DNA from: JBLHUT01 sp047629975
Lineage (GTDB): Bacteria; Pseudomonadota; Alphaproteobacteria; Rhodobacterales; Rhodobacteraceae
Direction of reading: 5' to 3'
DNA: 5,071 nucleotides
Assembly (NCBI GenBank): GCA_047629975.1
Contig: JBLHUT010000250.1
Span: 1 to 5,071, forward strand
The notes below the pieces were generated by a model that was given only the letters and a program-made list of their open reading frames with translations, ran no database searches and was not told the origin of the DNA. The number at the start of each line of letters is the position of its first letter. The stretch's first letter is position 1. Both the position numbers and the translations under genes were made by a program. Below are positions 1 to 4,800 of the stretch, in pieces.

Positions 1-11
1 AGCCTGCGGTC

Positions 12-545
12 ATGCTGACCCCTTTGATCGAGACAGAACGGCTTTTTCTGCGCCGCCCCAACGGAGCCGACACACGCGCGGCCCTGAGGTTTTTTGGCAG
101 CCGTCAGGCGCCGATGGTCTCGGGCGGTTTCGGGGCCGGACGTGCGCGTCGTTATATGACCGCTTTTCTGAGCCAGTGGGAATTGCGCGGGTTCGGCCTG
201 TTTGCGGTTGTGCCCCAAGGCAGCACCGACGCGATCGGTATTGCCGGCCCCTGGCAGCCCTCGGGATGGCCGGAACCAGAGCTTGCATGGCAATTCTGGG
301 GCGCTCAGGACAATATCCAGAGCCTTGCTGTCGAGTCCGGGTTGGCACTGCGCGACTTTGCGCAATCGGCGTTGGGCTGGCACAATATTGTCAGCTATAT
401 CCGTGCCGAAGACCGTGCCGCGATAACGCTTGTTCGCCAGATGGGTGCTGTGATCGATCCTATGGCCATGATCCCGCAAGACAGCGATTGCATTGCCTTC
501 CGGCATCCTGACCACGCCTTGCGCGCTCAGAATCGGGCGGCCTGA
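12..545 (+). CDS. GNAT-family N-acetyltransferase (RimJ/RimL type), copy 1, degenerate acetyl-CoA loop
   Basis: This 177-residue protein has the layout of RimJ/RimL-type GNATs: an N-terminal 'ETERLFLRRP' strand (residues 7-16), a central 'GWPEPELAW' segment (85-93), a 'LGWHNIVSYI' strand (121-130) and a terminal 'FRHP' (163-166). It aligns over its whole length with the two genes that follow. GNATs move the acetyl group of acetyl-CoA onto an amine; the substrate cannot be predicted. The oddity is the acetyl-CoA pyrophosphate loop. Where copy 2 has QFEGKGFA, this copy has QDNIQSLA (residues 99-106), so both loop glycines are lost, and the later Asn/Ser helix motif is also absent. It may be a weak enzyme, a non-catalytic partner or a decaying duplicate. 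The start is supported by the match of its N-terminus to the paralogues; only 11 bases upstream are visible, so no ribosome site can be judged. Confidence 0.85.
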   Translation: MLTPLIETERLFLRRPNGADTRAALRFFGSRQAPMVSGGFGAGRARRYMTAFLSQWELRGFGLFAVVPQGSTDAIGIAGPWQPSGWPEPELAWQFWGAQDNIQSLAVESGLALRDFAQSALGWHNIVSYIRAEDRAAITLVRQMGAVIDPMAMIPQDSDCIAFRHPDHALRAQNRAA

Positions 546-549
546 TCCC

Positions 550-1089
550 ATGACAACCGCGCCAATCTTGATCACAGACCGACTGACCCTGCGCCCGCTT
601 ACGGCACGGGATTATCCGGCGATGGTCGCGTTCAACGCGTCGGCACGGTCACAATATGCCGGTGGGCCTGCCACAGCGGAGCAGGTCTGGAGGTTTCTGG
701 CAGTCGAGATCGGCCACTGGGCGCTTCGGGGATACGGGCGTTGGGGCATTGACGAGACTGCGACCGGCACATTTGTCGGAATGGCCGGTCTGTGGAACCC
801 GCAGGGCTGGCCGGAACCCGAAATCGGCTATGACCTGATGGATGAACAATTCGAGGGCAAAGGCTTTGCTACGGAAGCCGCGACTGCTGTGCGCAGCTAT
901 GCCTATGACGTTCTGGGCTGGGACACAGTCATCAGCCTTGTTCACCCCAAAAACGCCGGCTCCCAAGGTGTTGCAACACGGCTGGGTGCGACCCAGGAAG
1001 CCCCGTTCAGGCACGAGCGCTTCGGCACCCTTGATGTTTGGCGTCACCCGTCGCGCGCCGTCTTGGCCCGACAGGAGACAGCGAGATGA
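550..1089 (+). CDS. GNAT-family N-acetyltransferase (RimJ/RimL type), copy 2, canonical acetyl-CoA loop
   Basis: This 179-residue GNAT has the most canonical sequence of the three tandem copies. It shows 'ITDRLTLRPL' (residues 8-17), 'GWPEPEIGYDL' (86-96), the acetyl-CoA loop 'QFEGKGFATEA' (100-110) fitting the (Q/R)xxGx(G/A) pattern, 'LGWDTVISLVHPKNAGSQGV' (122-141) with the helix Asn typical of RimJ/RimL-like enzymes, and 'RLGA' (144-147). It should be an active cytosolic acetyltransferase, acting on a protein N-terminus or a small amine; the acceptor is unknown. The frame is open further upstream to an ATG at 493, but that start would lie well inside copy 1. The ATG at 550, four bases after the copy 1 stop, matches the N-termini of both paralogues. 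No clear Shine-Dalgarno precedes it, so translation probably depends on re-initiation after copy 1. Confidence 0.9.
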   Translation: MTTAPILITDRLTLRPLTARDYPAMVAFNASARSQYAGGPATAEQVWRFLAVEIGHWALRGYGRWGIDETATGTFVGMAGLWNPQGWPEPEIGYDLMDEQFEGKGFATEAATAVRSYAYDVLGWDTVISLVHPKNAGSQGVATRLGATQEAPFRHERFGTLDVWRHPSRAVLARQETAR

Positions 1090-1607
1090 CAACCGTAACA
1101 ATCCCGACACTGGAAACACCGCGTTTGGTGCTGCGTGCGCCGCAAGCTGGCGATTTTGCCGATTACGCGGCTCTTCTGGCCTCTGGACGCGCGGCTTTTC
1201 TGCGCGGCCCGTTTGACCGGACCGCAGCATGGACCGATTATTGCGTGAACATTGCAGAGTGGGTTTTGCACGGCGTCGGCCCCTTTGTGGTGATCGAACG
1301 GGCCGCACGACGGTTTGCCGGACTGGTTGGCGTGTCGCGCCACCCCGCTTGCCCCGAGCCGGAAATGGGCTGGATCGTGACCGGCGCGTCCGAAGGGCGC
1401 TCTGTCGCGTTCGAGGCCGCAAGCCGTCTGCGGGACTGGGCGTTTGCCGATGCCGGTCTGCCGACGTTGGTCAGCTATATCGTGCGGGGAAACATCCGCG
1501 GCGAGCGGCTTGCCCTGCGGTTGGGGGCCACGCTGGACACCAACGCACAAGCCCCGTCGCCCGACACCCGTGTTTATCGCTATTGCGCCGAAAGGACCCT
1601 CGCATGA
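1086..1607 (+). CDS. GNAT-family N-acetyltransferase (RimJ/RimL type), copy 3, partly altered acetyl-CoA loop
   Basis: This 173-residue GNAT begins inside the stop of copy 2 (ATGA, 1086-1089). An AGGAG at 1073-1077, eight bases upstream, supports this start over the in-frame ATG at 1038, which lies within copy 2. Visible landmarks are 'ETPRLVLRAP' (residues 10-19), 'CPEPEMGW' (89-96), the loop 'ASEGRSVAFEA' (101-111), 'LVSYIVRGN' (128-136) and 'RLALRLGA' (141-148). The first loop glycine is kept (Gly104) but the second is Ser106, and the Trp of the WPEPE signature seen in copies 1 and 2 is Cys89. Cofactor binding is plausible but less certain than for copy 2. The three genes look like an old tandem duplication, since the proteins share motif order while differing at most positions. 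The acceptor substrate is unknown. Confidence 0.88.
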   Translation: MTTVTIPTLETPRLVLRAPQAGDFADYAALLASGRAAFLRGPFDRTAAWTDYCVNIAEWVLHGVGPFVVIERAARRFAGLVGVSRHPACPEPEMGWIVTGASEGRSVAFEAASRLRDWAFADAGLPTLVSYIVRGNIRGERLALRLGATLDTNAQAPSPDTRVYRYCAERTLA

Positions 1608-1900
1608 CCGACGCCGTAACCCGCGCCGCCGAGGTGCTAAAAGACCACCGTGCCAGCATTGACCGGCTCGATGCGATTCTTGTCTACACGTTGGGCGAGC
1701 GGTTCAAGCACACTCAGGCCGTTGGCCAGCTCAAAGCAGAGCACAGCCTTCCAGCGTCCGATCCGTCCCGCGAAGCCACCCAGATTGCCCGTCTTGAGGA
1801 GCTTGCAAAGCAAGCGGACCTCGACCCCGAATTTGCCCGCGACTTTCTGAATTTCATCATTCAGGAAGTCATACTGCACCACAACAAACACAAATCTTAA
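1604..1900 (+). CDS. Chorismate mutase, AroQ type
   Basis: This 98-residue, all-helical protein matches single-domain AroQ chorismate mutases in length and pattern. The enzyme turns chorismate into prephenate, the branch step to phenylalanine and tyrosine, in the cytosol as an intertwined dimer. Aligned from memory with the E. coli P-protein domain, the active-site residues are Arg16 (Arg11 in E. coli), Arg33 (Arg28), Lys44 (Lys39), Asp53 (Asp48), Arg56 (Arg51) and Glu57 (Glu52). The residue matching Gln88 falls on His93 in 'IIQEVILHHN'. The start is an ATGA overlap with the GNAT upstream, with AAGGA at 1592-1596 seven bases before it. No dehydratase or dehydrogenase domain is fused. The gene lies 55 bases before rpsP, so it may be transcribed with the ribosomal genes. 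An isochorismate pyruvate-lyase (PchB-like) role is possible, but no siderophore context is seen. Confidence 0.88.
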   Translation: MTDAVTRAAEVLKDHRASIDRLDAILVYTLGERFKHTQAVGQLKAEHSLPASDPSREATQIARLEELAKQADLDPEFARDFLNFIIQEVILHHNKHKS

Positions 1901-1909
1901 CAGATACTC

Positions 1910-1928
1910 CGGTGGAACATTCCCACCG
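1910..1928 (+). repeat. Small stem-loop in the rpsP leader
   Basis: A perfect 6-bp stem (CGGTGG at 1910-1915 with CCACCG at 1923-1928) encloses a 7-nt loop. It begins nine bases after the chorismate mutase stop and ends 14 bases before the rpsP Shine-Dalgarno. No T-run follows, so it is not an intrinsic terminator. It could be an RNA processing or stability element, or part of a regulatory leader. It is short enough that chance cannot be excluded. Confidence 0.4.
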
Positions 1929-1942
1929 AAAACGCCATCCAA

Positions 1943-1947
1943 AGGAG
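1943..1947 (+). promoter_or_regulatory. Shine-Dalgarno of rpsP
   Basis: AGGAG lies eight bases before the ATG at 1956 within an A-rich stretch. This is a strong site of the kind expected for a highly expressed ribosomal protein, and it fixes the start at MAMKIRLARGG. Confidence 0.8.
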
Positions 1948-1955
1948 AAAACCAA

Positions 1956-2321
1956 ATGGCTATGAAAATTCGTCTCGCCCGTGGCGGCTCAAAAAAGCGC
2001 CCTGTTTACCGGATCGTTGCTGCTGACAGCCGCATGGCCCGCGACGGCCGTTTCATCGAAAAGCTCGGCACCTATAACCCCTTGTTGGCCAAGGACAGCG
2101 AAGAGCGGGTTATTATGGATGTGGAGCGCGTTCAGCACTGGTTGTCCGAGGGCGCACAGCCCACCGATCGTGTCAGCCGTTTTCTGGAAGCTGCCGGCGT
2201 TATCCCAAAGGTCGAGCGCAGCAACCCCAAGAAGGCGCTTCCCGGCAAAAAAGCTACCGATCGGGCTGAAGAAAAGGCCGCAAAGGCCGCCGCTGCTGCA
2301 GAGCCTGCTGCTGCGGAGTAA
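1956..2321 (+). CDS. rpsP: 30S ribosomal protein S16 (bS16)
   Basis: bS16 binds 16S rRNA in the body of the small subunit and is important in 30S assembly. The protein opens with the family signature 'KIRLARGGSKKRPVYRIV' (residues 4-21), followed by 'DGRFIEKLGTYNPL' (30-43) and 'VERVQHWLSEGAQPTDRVS' (56-74). At 121 residues it is longer than the roughly 80 residues of enterobacterial S16. The extra part is a Lys/Ala-rich tail (about 88-121) ending in an Ala/Glu run, a type of extension I know from alphaproteobacterial S16. It heads the conserved rpsP-rimM-trmD-rplS order. A strong ribosome site precedes it and a terminator-like hairpin follows eight bases after its stop, so it may be expressed at a higher level than rimM and trmD. 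Confidence 0.98.
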   Translation: MAMKIRLARGGSKKRPVYRIVAADSRMARDGRFIEKLGTYNPLLAKDSEERVIMDVERVQHWLSEGAQPTDRVSRFLEAAGVIPKVERSNPKKALPGKKATDRAEEKAAKAAAAAEPAAAE

Positions 2322-2328
2322 TCGAATA

Positions 2329-2369
2329 CTCTTGAGGGGGTGCAACCAAGCCCCCTCAAGAGCCTTTTT
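2329..2369 (+). terminator. Intrinsic terminator or attenuator between rpsP and rimM
   Basis: A perfect 12-bp inverted repeat (CTCTTGAGGGGG at 2329-2340 with CCCCCTCAAGAG at 2351-2362) encloses a 10-nt loop. After two C residues comes a run of five T (2365-2369). This is a good Rho-independent terminator shape, although the two-base gap before the T-run and the short run may make it leaky. It starts eight bases after the rpsP stop and ends 23 bases before the rimM ATG. Partial read-through would give much S16 and little RimM/TrmD from one promoter. It may also protect the rpsP mRNA from 3' exonucleases. Confidence 0.85.
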
Positions 2370-2392
2370 GTGCTTAACTTTCAGGGACCTTC

Positions 2393-2935
2393 ATGTCTGA
2401 AACCCGCGTTTGCATAGCCGCGATCGGCGGATCCTACGGGGTGCGCGGGGATGTTCGGCTCAAGAGTTTTTGTGCCCAACCCGAGGATGTCGCTTCTTAT
2501 GGGCCGCTGTCCAACGAGGATGGCACCCGGCAGTTCGAGATAGTGCTTCAGCGCGCTGTCAAAAACGGCTTTTCGGCGCGCCTGTCCGGGATCGCGACAA
2601 AAGAGGAAGCAGACGCCCTGAAAGGCGCGCGGCTTTATGCCGAACGCTCGGTTCTGCCCGATCTACCCGACGACGAATACTACCACGCAGATCTGATAGG
2701 GCTTGAGGTGCGTGACACCGGCGGCACCCTGATCGGAACTGTGCGGGCCGTGCATGACCACGGGGCCGGTGATCTGATCGAAATCGGAGGGCCCTCGCTC
2801 AAGGCGACTGTTTTGCTCCCTTTCACGCTGGCGATTGTCCCGACGGTTGACCTTGGGGCAGGACGCATTGTGATTGACCCGCCCGAAGGCATGCTTTTGG
2901 ACGACGACACCACAGCACCAGAAGCCGACGATTAA
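2393..2935 (+). CDS. rimM: Ribosome maturation factor RimM
   Basis: RimM helps process 16S rRNA and assemble the 30S head, where it binds near protein S19. The 180-residue protein has both expected domains. The N-terminal RimM barrel contains 'GGSYGVRGDVRLKSF' (residues 12-26) and 'SGIATKEEADALKGARLY' (65-82). The C-terminal PRC-barrel-like domain contains 'DDEYYHADLIGLEV' (93-106) with the Tyr pair typical of RimM, then 'VHDHGAGDLIEI' (120-131) and 'DPPEGMLLDDD' (162-172). A short acidic tail ends the protein. The only ribosome site is a modest AGGGA at 2383-2387, five bases before the ATG, which fits low expression. It follows the rpsP terminator and lies 27 bases before trmD. Confidence 0.97.
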   Translation: MSETRVCIAAIGGSYGVRGDVRLKSFCAQPEDVASYGPLSNEDGTRQFEIVLQRAVKNGFSARLSGIATKEEADALKGARLYAERSVLPDLPDDEYYHADLIGLEVRDTGGTLIGTVRAVHDHGAGDLIEIGGPSLKATVLLPFTLAIVPTVDLGAGRIVIDPPEGMLLDDDTTAPEADD

Positions 2936-2962
2936 TCTCCTGCCACAGAAAGCCGCGACGCC

Positions 2963-3838
2963 ATGACCGACCCGACCGAAAACGATGATACCCCGGTATC
3001 GGCGGCCAGCGGGTCTGCGCCGTCGCGGTCCCACGGCCGGCTCTCGATCAGCGCCTCGATCAAACCCCGTGACCTGATGGGGGCGACACCCCGCCTCAAA
3101 GGTGCCTGGGCAGCCCGGATCATCACCCTGTTTCCAGACGCTTTTCCCGGCGTGCTCGGAGAGTCGTTGACTGGTAAGGCTCTGCAGGACGGCAAATGGG
3201 CTCTCGATCCCATCGACCTGCGCACGTTCGGCCTTACCAAGCATCGCAATGTCGATGACACACCGGCGGGGGGCGGCGCGGGCATGGTGCTGCGCGCCGA
3301 TGTGGTCGCGCGCGCCCTGACGCATGCGGCACGCAGCACCCCGACGGACCGCAGCGCGTGGCCCGTGGTCTATCTGTCGCCCCGCGGGCGCAGATTTGAT
3401 CAGGCCACAGCCCGGCGTTGGGCCCGCGCCGACGGGATAACGATGTTGTGCGGCCGGTTCGAGGGGGTTGACCAAAGGGTTCTCGATGCGTTCGAGGTGG
3501 AAGAAATCAGCCTGGGTGATTTTGTGCTGTCAGGCGGGGAAATTGCAGCGCAAGCGATGATTGATGCGACTGTGCGCTTGCTGCCCGGAGTGTTGGGAAA
3601 CGAAGCGTCGATCGAAGAAGAAAGTTTCTCGGAGGGGCTGCTGGAACACCCTCAGTACACCAAACCCGCAGACTGGCAGGACCGTGCCATTCCACCCGTT
3701 CTTTTGTCCGGAAATCACGCCCTGATTGCCAAGTGGCGCCGCGAGCAGGCCGAAGCCCTGACCCGCACCCGCCGCCCCGATCTGTGGCAGGCTCTTCAAG
3801 GTGTGAAAGACGCCAGCGACCCTGATCAAACGGCTTGA
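2963..3838 (+). CDS. trmD: tRNA (guanine-37-N1)-methyltransferase TrmD with N-terminal extension
   Basis: TrmD transfers a methyl group from S-adenosylmethionine to N1 of G37 next to the anticodon, preventing +1 frameshifts. The SPOUT trefoil-knot core is clear: 'ITLFPDAFPGVLGESLTGKA' (residues 54-73), 'RNVDDTPAGGGAGMV' (95-109), 'YLSPRGRRFDQ' (137-147), 'LCGRFEGVDQRVLD' (162-175) and 'SLGDFVLSGGE' (183-193) with the probable catalytic Asp186. 'LLPGVLGNEAS' (207-217) and 'LLSGNHALI' (247-255) follow. At 291 residues it is about 40 longer than E. coli TrmD. About 50 residues precede the usual start: a Ser/Asp/Pro-rich stretch, then 'GRLSISASIKPRDLMGA' (25-41). I recall similar extensions in Rhodobacteraceae, so the ATG at 2963 is plausible, but its ribosome site is poor. 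Met39 (ATG at 3077) is an alternative start. Confidence 0.97.
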   Translation: MTDPTENDDTPVSAASGSAPSRSHGRLSISASIKPRDLMGATPRLKGAWAARIITLFPDAFPGVLGESLTGKALQDGKWALDPIDLRTFGLTKHRNVDDTPAGGGAGMVLRADVVARALTHAARSTPTDRSAWPVVYLSPRGRRFDQATARRWARADGITMLCGRFEGVDQRVLDAFEVEEISLGDFVLSGGEIAAQAMIDATVRLLPGVLGNEASIEEESFSEGLLEHPQYTKPADWQDRAIPPVLLSGNHALIAKWRREQAEALTRTRRPDLWQALQGVKDASDPDQTA

Positions 3839-3841
3839 TCA
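3823..3841 (+). repeat. Inverted repeat over the trmD stop codon
   Basis: TGATCAA (3823-3829) and TTGATCA (3835-3841) are exact reverse complements separated by five bases, and the trmD stop (3836-3838) lies in the second arm. The arms are AT-rich and only GCTTTT follows some bases later, so this is a poor terminator. It could be a protein-binding dyad or a chance palindrome. Confidence 0.4.
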
Positions 3842-3884
3842 CAACGCTTTTCACGCCTATACGACGTTCATTCCGGATTCGTCT

Positions 3885-3911
3885 TGCGCCCCTTTTCGGT
3901 GCGCATGTTTT
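3885..3911 (+). terminator. Candidate weak terminator after trmD
   Basis: TGCGC (3885-3889) pairs with GCGCA (3901-3905). Inside this, a C/T mismatch is followed by CC (3891-3892) pairing with GG (3898-3899) around a 5-nt loop. TGTTTT (3906-3911) follows directly. The position, 47 bases after trmD, suits a terminator for the rimM-trmD transcript, but the stem is short and imperfect and the T-run is only four bases. Confidence 0.35.
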
Positions 3912-4101
3912 CGGGGTGTTTGCGCCAGTGTCGGATATCGATGTTGCGGTTGGGCGGGTTCTTCCCTGTTTGGCCCTGACGGTAAGGTGATATTCGGAAA
4001 TGCGCAGCCTTCGGGCAAAAAGTAATGTCGCCTTGATCTCGGGCGGGCGTGGATCACCAGAGCCCGGCGAAGACCACAAGCTCTTGAGGCGCGCACATCT
4101 T

Positions 4102-4117
4102 CACGGAAAAAACCGTG
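4102..4117 (+). repeat. Hairpin with an A6 loop just upstream of the rplS ribosome site
   Basis: CACGG (4102-4106) pairs with CCGTG (4113-4117) around six A residues, with a possible T-G pair extending the base. It ends nine bases before AAGGAG (4127-4132), so it could influence ribosome access to rplS. The stem is short, and no match to a named ribosomal-protein leader was recognised. Confidence 0.4.
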
Positions 4118-4126
4118 GGCACATTC

Positions 4127-4132
4127 AAGGAG
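4127..4132 (+). promoter_or_regulatory. Shine-Dalgarno of rplS
   Basis: AAGGAG lies eight bases before the ATG at 4141. This decides the start: the frame is open back to an ATG at 4000, but the bL19 family sequence begins with 'MNLIAEIEAEQV' at 4141. Confidence 0.85.
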
Positions 4133-4140
4133 TGATTCAG

Positions 4141-4515
4141 ATGAACCTGATCGCAGAGATTGAAGCAGAGCAGGTCGCCGCACTTGCCAAAGAGCTTCCC
4201 GATTTCAGAGCCGGCGACACCATTCGCGTCGGCTTCAAAGTGACCGAGGGCACGCGTACACGTGTTCAGAACTACGAAGGCGTCTGCATCGCGCGTAAAA
4301 ATGGCGTCGGCATTGCCGGCTCGTTCACCGTGCGCAAGATTTCCTTTGGCGAGGGCGTTGAGCGGGTCTTCCCGTTGCACTCCACCAACATCGACAGCAT
4401 TACTGTTGTGCGTCGCGGCCGTGTGCGCCGTGCCAAGCTGTATTATCTGCGCTCGCGTCGTGGCAAGTCCGCGCGTATTTCAGAGAATACAACCTACAAG
4501 CCTGCAAAAAGCTAA
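4141..4515 (+). CDS. rplS: 50S ribosomal protein L19 (bL19)
   Basis: bL19 sits at the subunit interface of the 50S particle and takes part in intersubunit bridges. The 124-residue sequence matches the family throughout: the N-terminal helix 'MNLIAEIEAEQVAAL' (1-15), 'FRAGDTIRVGFKVTEG' (22-37), 'RVQNYEGVCIARKNG' (41-55), 'SFTVRKISFGEGVERVFPLH' (61-80) and the basic stretch 'RRGRVRRAKLYYLRSRRGKS' (91-110). The length is slightly above the usual 115 or so because of a short polar tail. A strong ribosome site and a 302-base upstream gap suggest expression partly independent of trmD. It is followed 12 bases later by rpmE, whose ribosome site overlaps the rplS stop, so the two are almost certainly co-transcribed. 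Confidence 0.98.
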   Translation: MNLIAEIEAEQVAALAKELPDFRAGDTIRVGFKVTEGTRTRVQNYEGVCIARKNGVGIAGSFTVRKISFGEGVERVFPLHSTNIDSITVVRRGRVRRAKLYYLRSRRGKSARISENTTYKPAKS

Positions 4516-4527
4516 AGGATCGGCACG

Positions 4528-4749
4528 ATGAAAAAAGATCTGCACCCCGAGTACCACATCATCAGCGTAAAGATGACCGATGGCACACTGCTGGAAATGA
4601 AGTCCACATGGAGCACCGAAGGCGCTCAACTGTCGCTTGATATTGACCCGACCGTGCACCCTGCATGGACCGGCGGCAACACCAAGCTGATGGACACCGG
4701 CGGCCGTGTTTCGAAGTTCAAAAAGAAGTACGAAGGTCTTGGTTTCTGA
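4528..4749 (+). CDS. rpmE: 50S ribosomal protein L31 (bL31), zinc-free form
   Basis: bL31 links the central protuberance of the 50S subunit to the head of the 30S subunit. The 73-residue protein begins 'MKKDLHPEYHIISVKMTDG' and has 'HPAWTGGNTKLMDTGGRVSK' (44-63), the conserved C-terminal part. It contains no cysteine. The CxC and CxxC positions of zinc-binding bL31 are replaced by the 'VKMTDG' and 'LDIDPTVHP' regions, so this is a zinc-independent (C-minus) form. AGGA at 4516-4519, overlapping the rplS stop, is a well-spaced ribosome site. The gene ends the ribosomal cluster: a strong terminator lies 26 bases after its stop. No second, zinc-binding bL31 copy is visible in the window. Confidence 0.96.
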   Translation: MKKDLHPEYHIISVKMTDGTLLEMKSTWSTEGAQLSLDIDPTVHPAWTGGNTKLMDTGGRVSKFKKKYEGLGF

Positions 4750-4775
4750 TCAGACCTCTTGTTTCAAGGCAATTG

Positions 4776-4800
4776 CGCCGCCCCTCGGGGCGGCGTTTTT
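4776..4800 (+). terminator. Strong intrinsic terminator after rpmE
   Basis: CGCCGCCC (4776-4783) pairs perfectly with GGGCGGCG (4788-4795) around a 4-nt loop (CTCG), followed at once by five T (4796-4800) and then CTGTTT. This is a textbook Rho-independent terminator. It ends the rplS-rpmE transcript and separates it from the ATPase gene downstream. Confidence 0.93.

Larger units (their letters stand above)
3839..4140 (+). other. 302-base gene-free region holding the probable rplS promoter and leader
   Basis: No frame here has both a credible start and family-like protein sequence. The first third contains the dyad at the trmD stop and the weak hairpin at 3885-3905. The last third is probably the rplS 5' untranslated region. 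It contains a possible CGGGC/GCCCG stem (4044-4048 with 4062-4066), a CACGG-A6-CCGTG hairpin (4102-4117) and the rplS ribosome site. I could not identify a convincing -35/-10 pair close to rplS. A weak pair, TTGATC (3835-3840), 17 bases, TATACG (3858-3863), lies at the upstream edge. The gap is large for this otherwise compact cluster, which argues for an independent promoter or an RNA regulatory element, but that is inference. Confidence 0.5.

Noticed and set aside
1..18. Possible end of an upstream gene (frame 1 reads to TGA at 16-18, overlapping the first GNAT start)
   Set aside because: Only five codons are visible and they resemble no family; the stop may be coincidental.
493..549. Upstream start for the second GNAT, and similarly at 1038 for the third
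   Set aside because: Both lie inside the preceding gene and add residues not matched by the paralogues; starts at 550 and 1086 align across the three copies.
649..1550. Two long minus-strand open frames (649-1422 and 1044-1550)
   Set aside because: They lie antisense to the GNAT genes, have Arg/Ala/Pro-rich translations without family motifs, and are usual shadows in GC-rich DNA.
2663..3475. 270-codon minus-strand open frame
   Set aside because: It is fully antisense to rimM and trmD, both firmly identified; its translation shows no recognisable domain.
3944..3996. Possible promoter elements for rplS (TTGCGG; TTGGCC with TATTCG)
   Set aside because: Spacing is wrong (15 bases) or the partner hexamer is poor; nothing rises above chance.
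3868..4047. Minus-strand open frame of about 59 codons in the trmD-rplS gap, ending in a basic sequence like HWRKHPENMRTEKGRK
   Set aside because: It has no ATG, GTG or TTG start except an ATG near its end, and no ribosome site. The composition alone is not enough to call a gene, though comparison with relatives could revive it.
4000..4140. N-terminal extension of rplS from an ATG at 4000
   Set aside because: The family sequence begins at 4141, where a strong, well-spaced Shine-Dalgarno lies; the extra residues are not L19-like.
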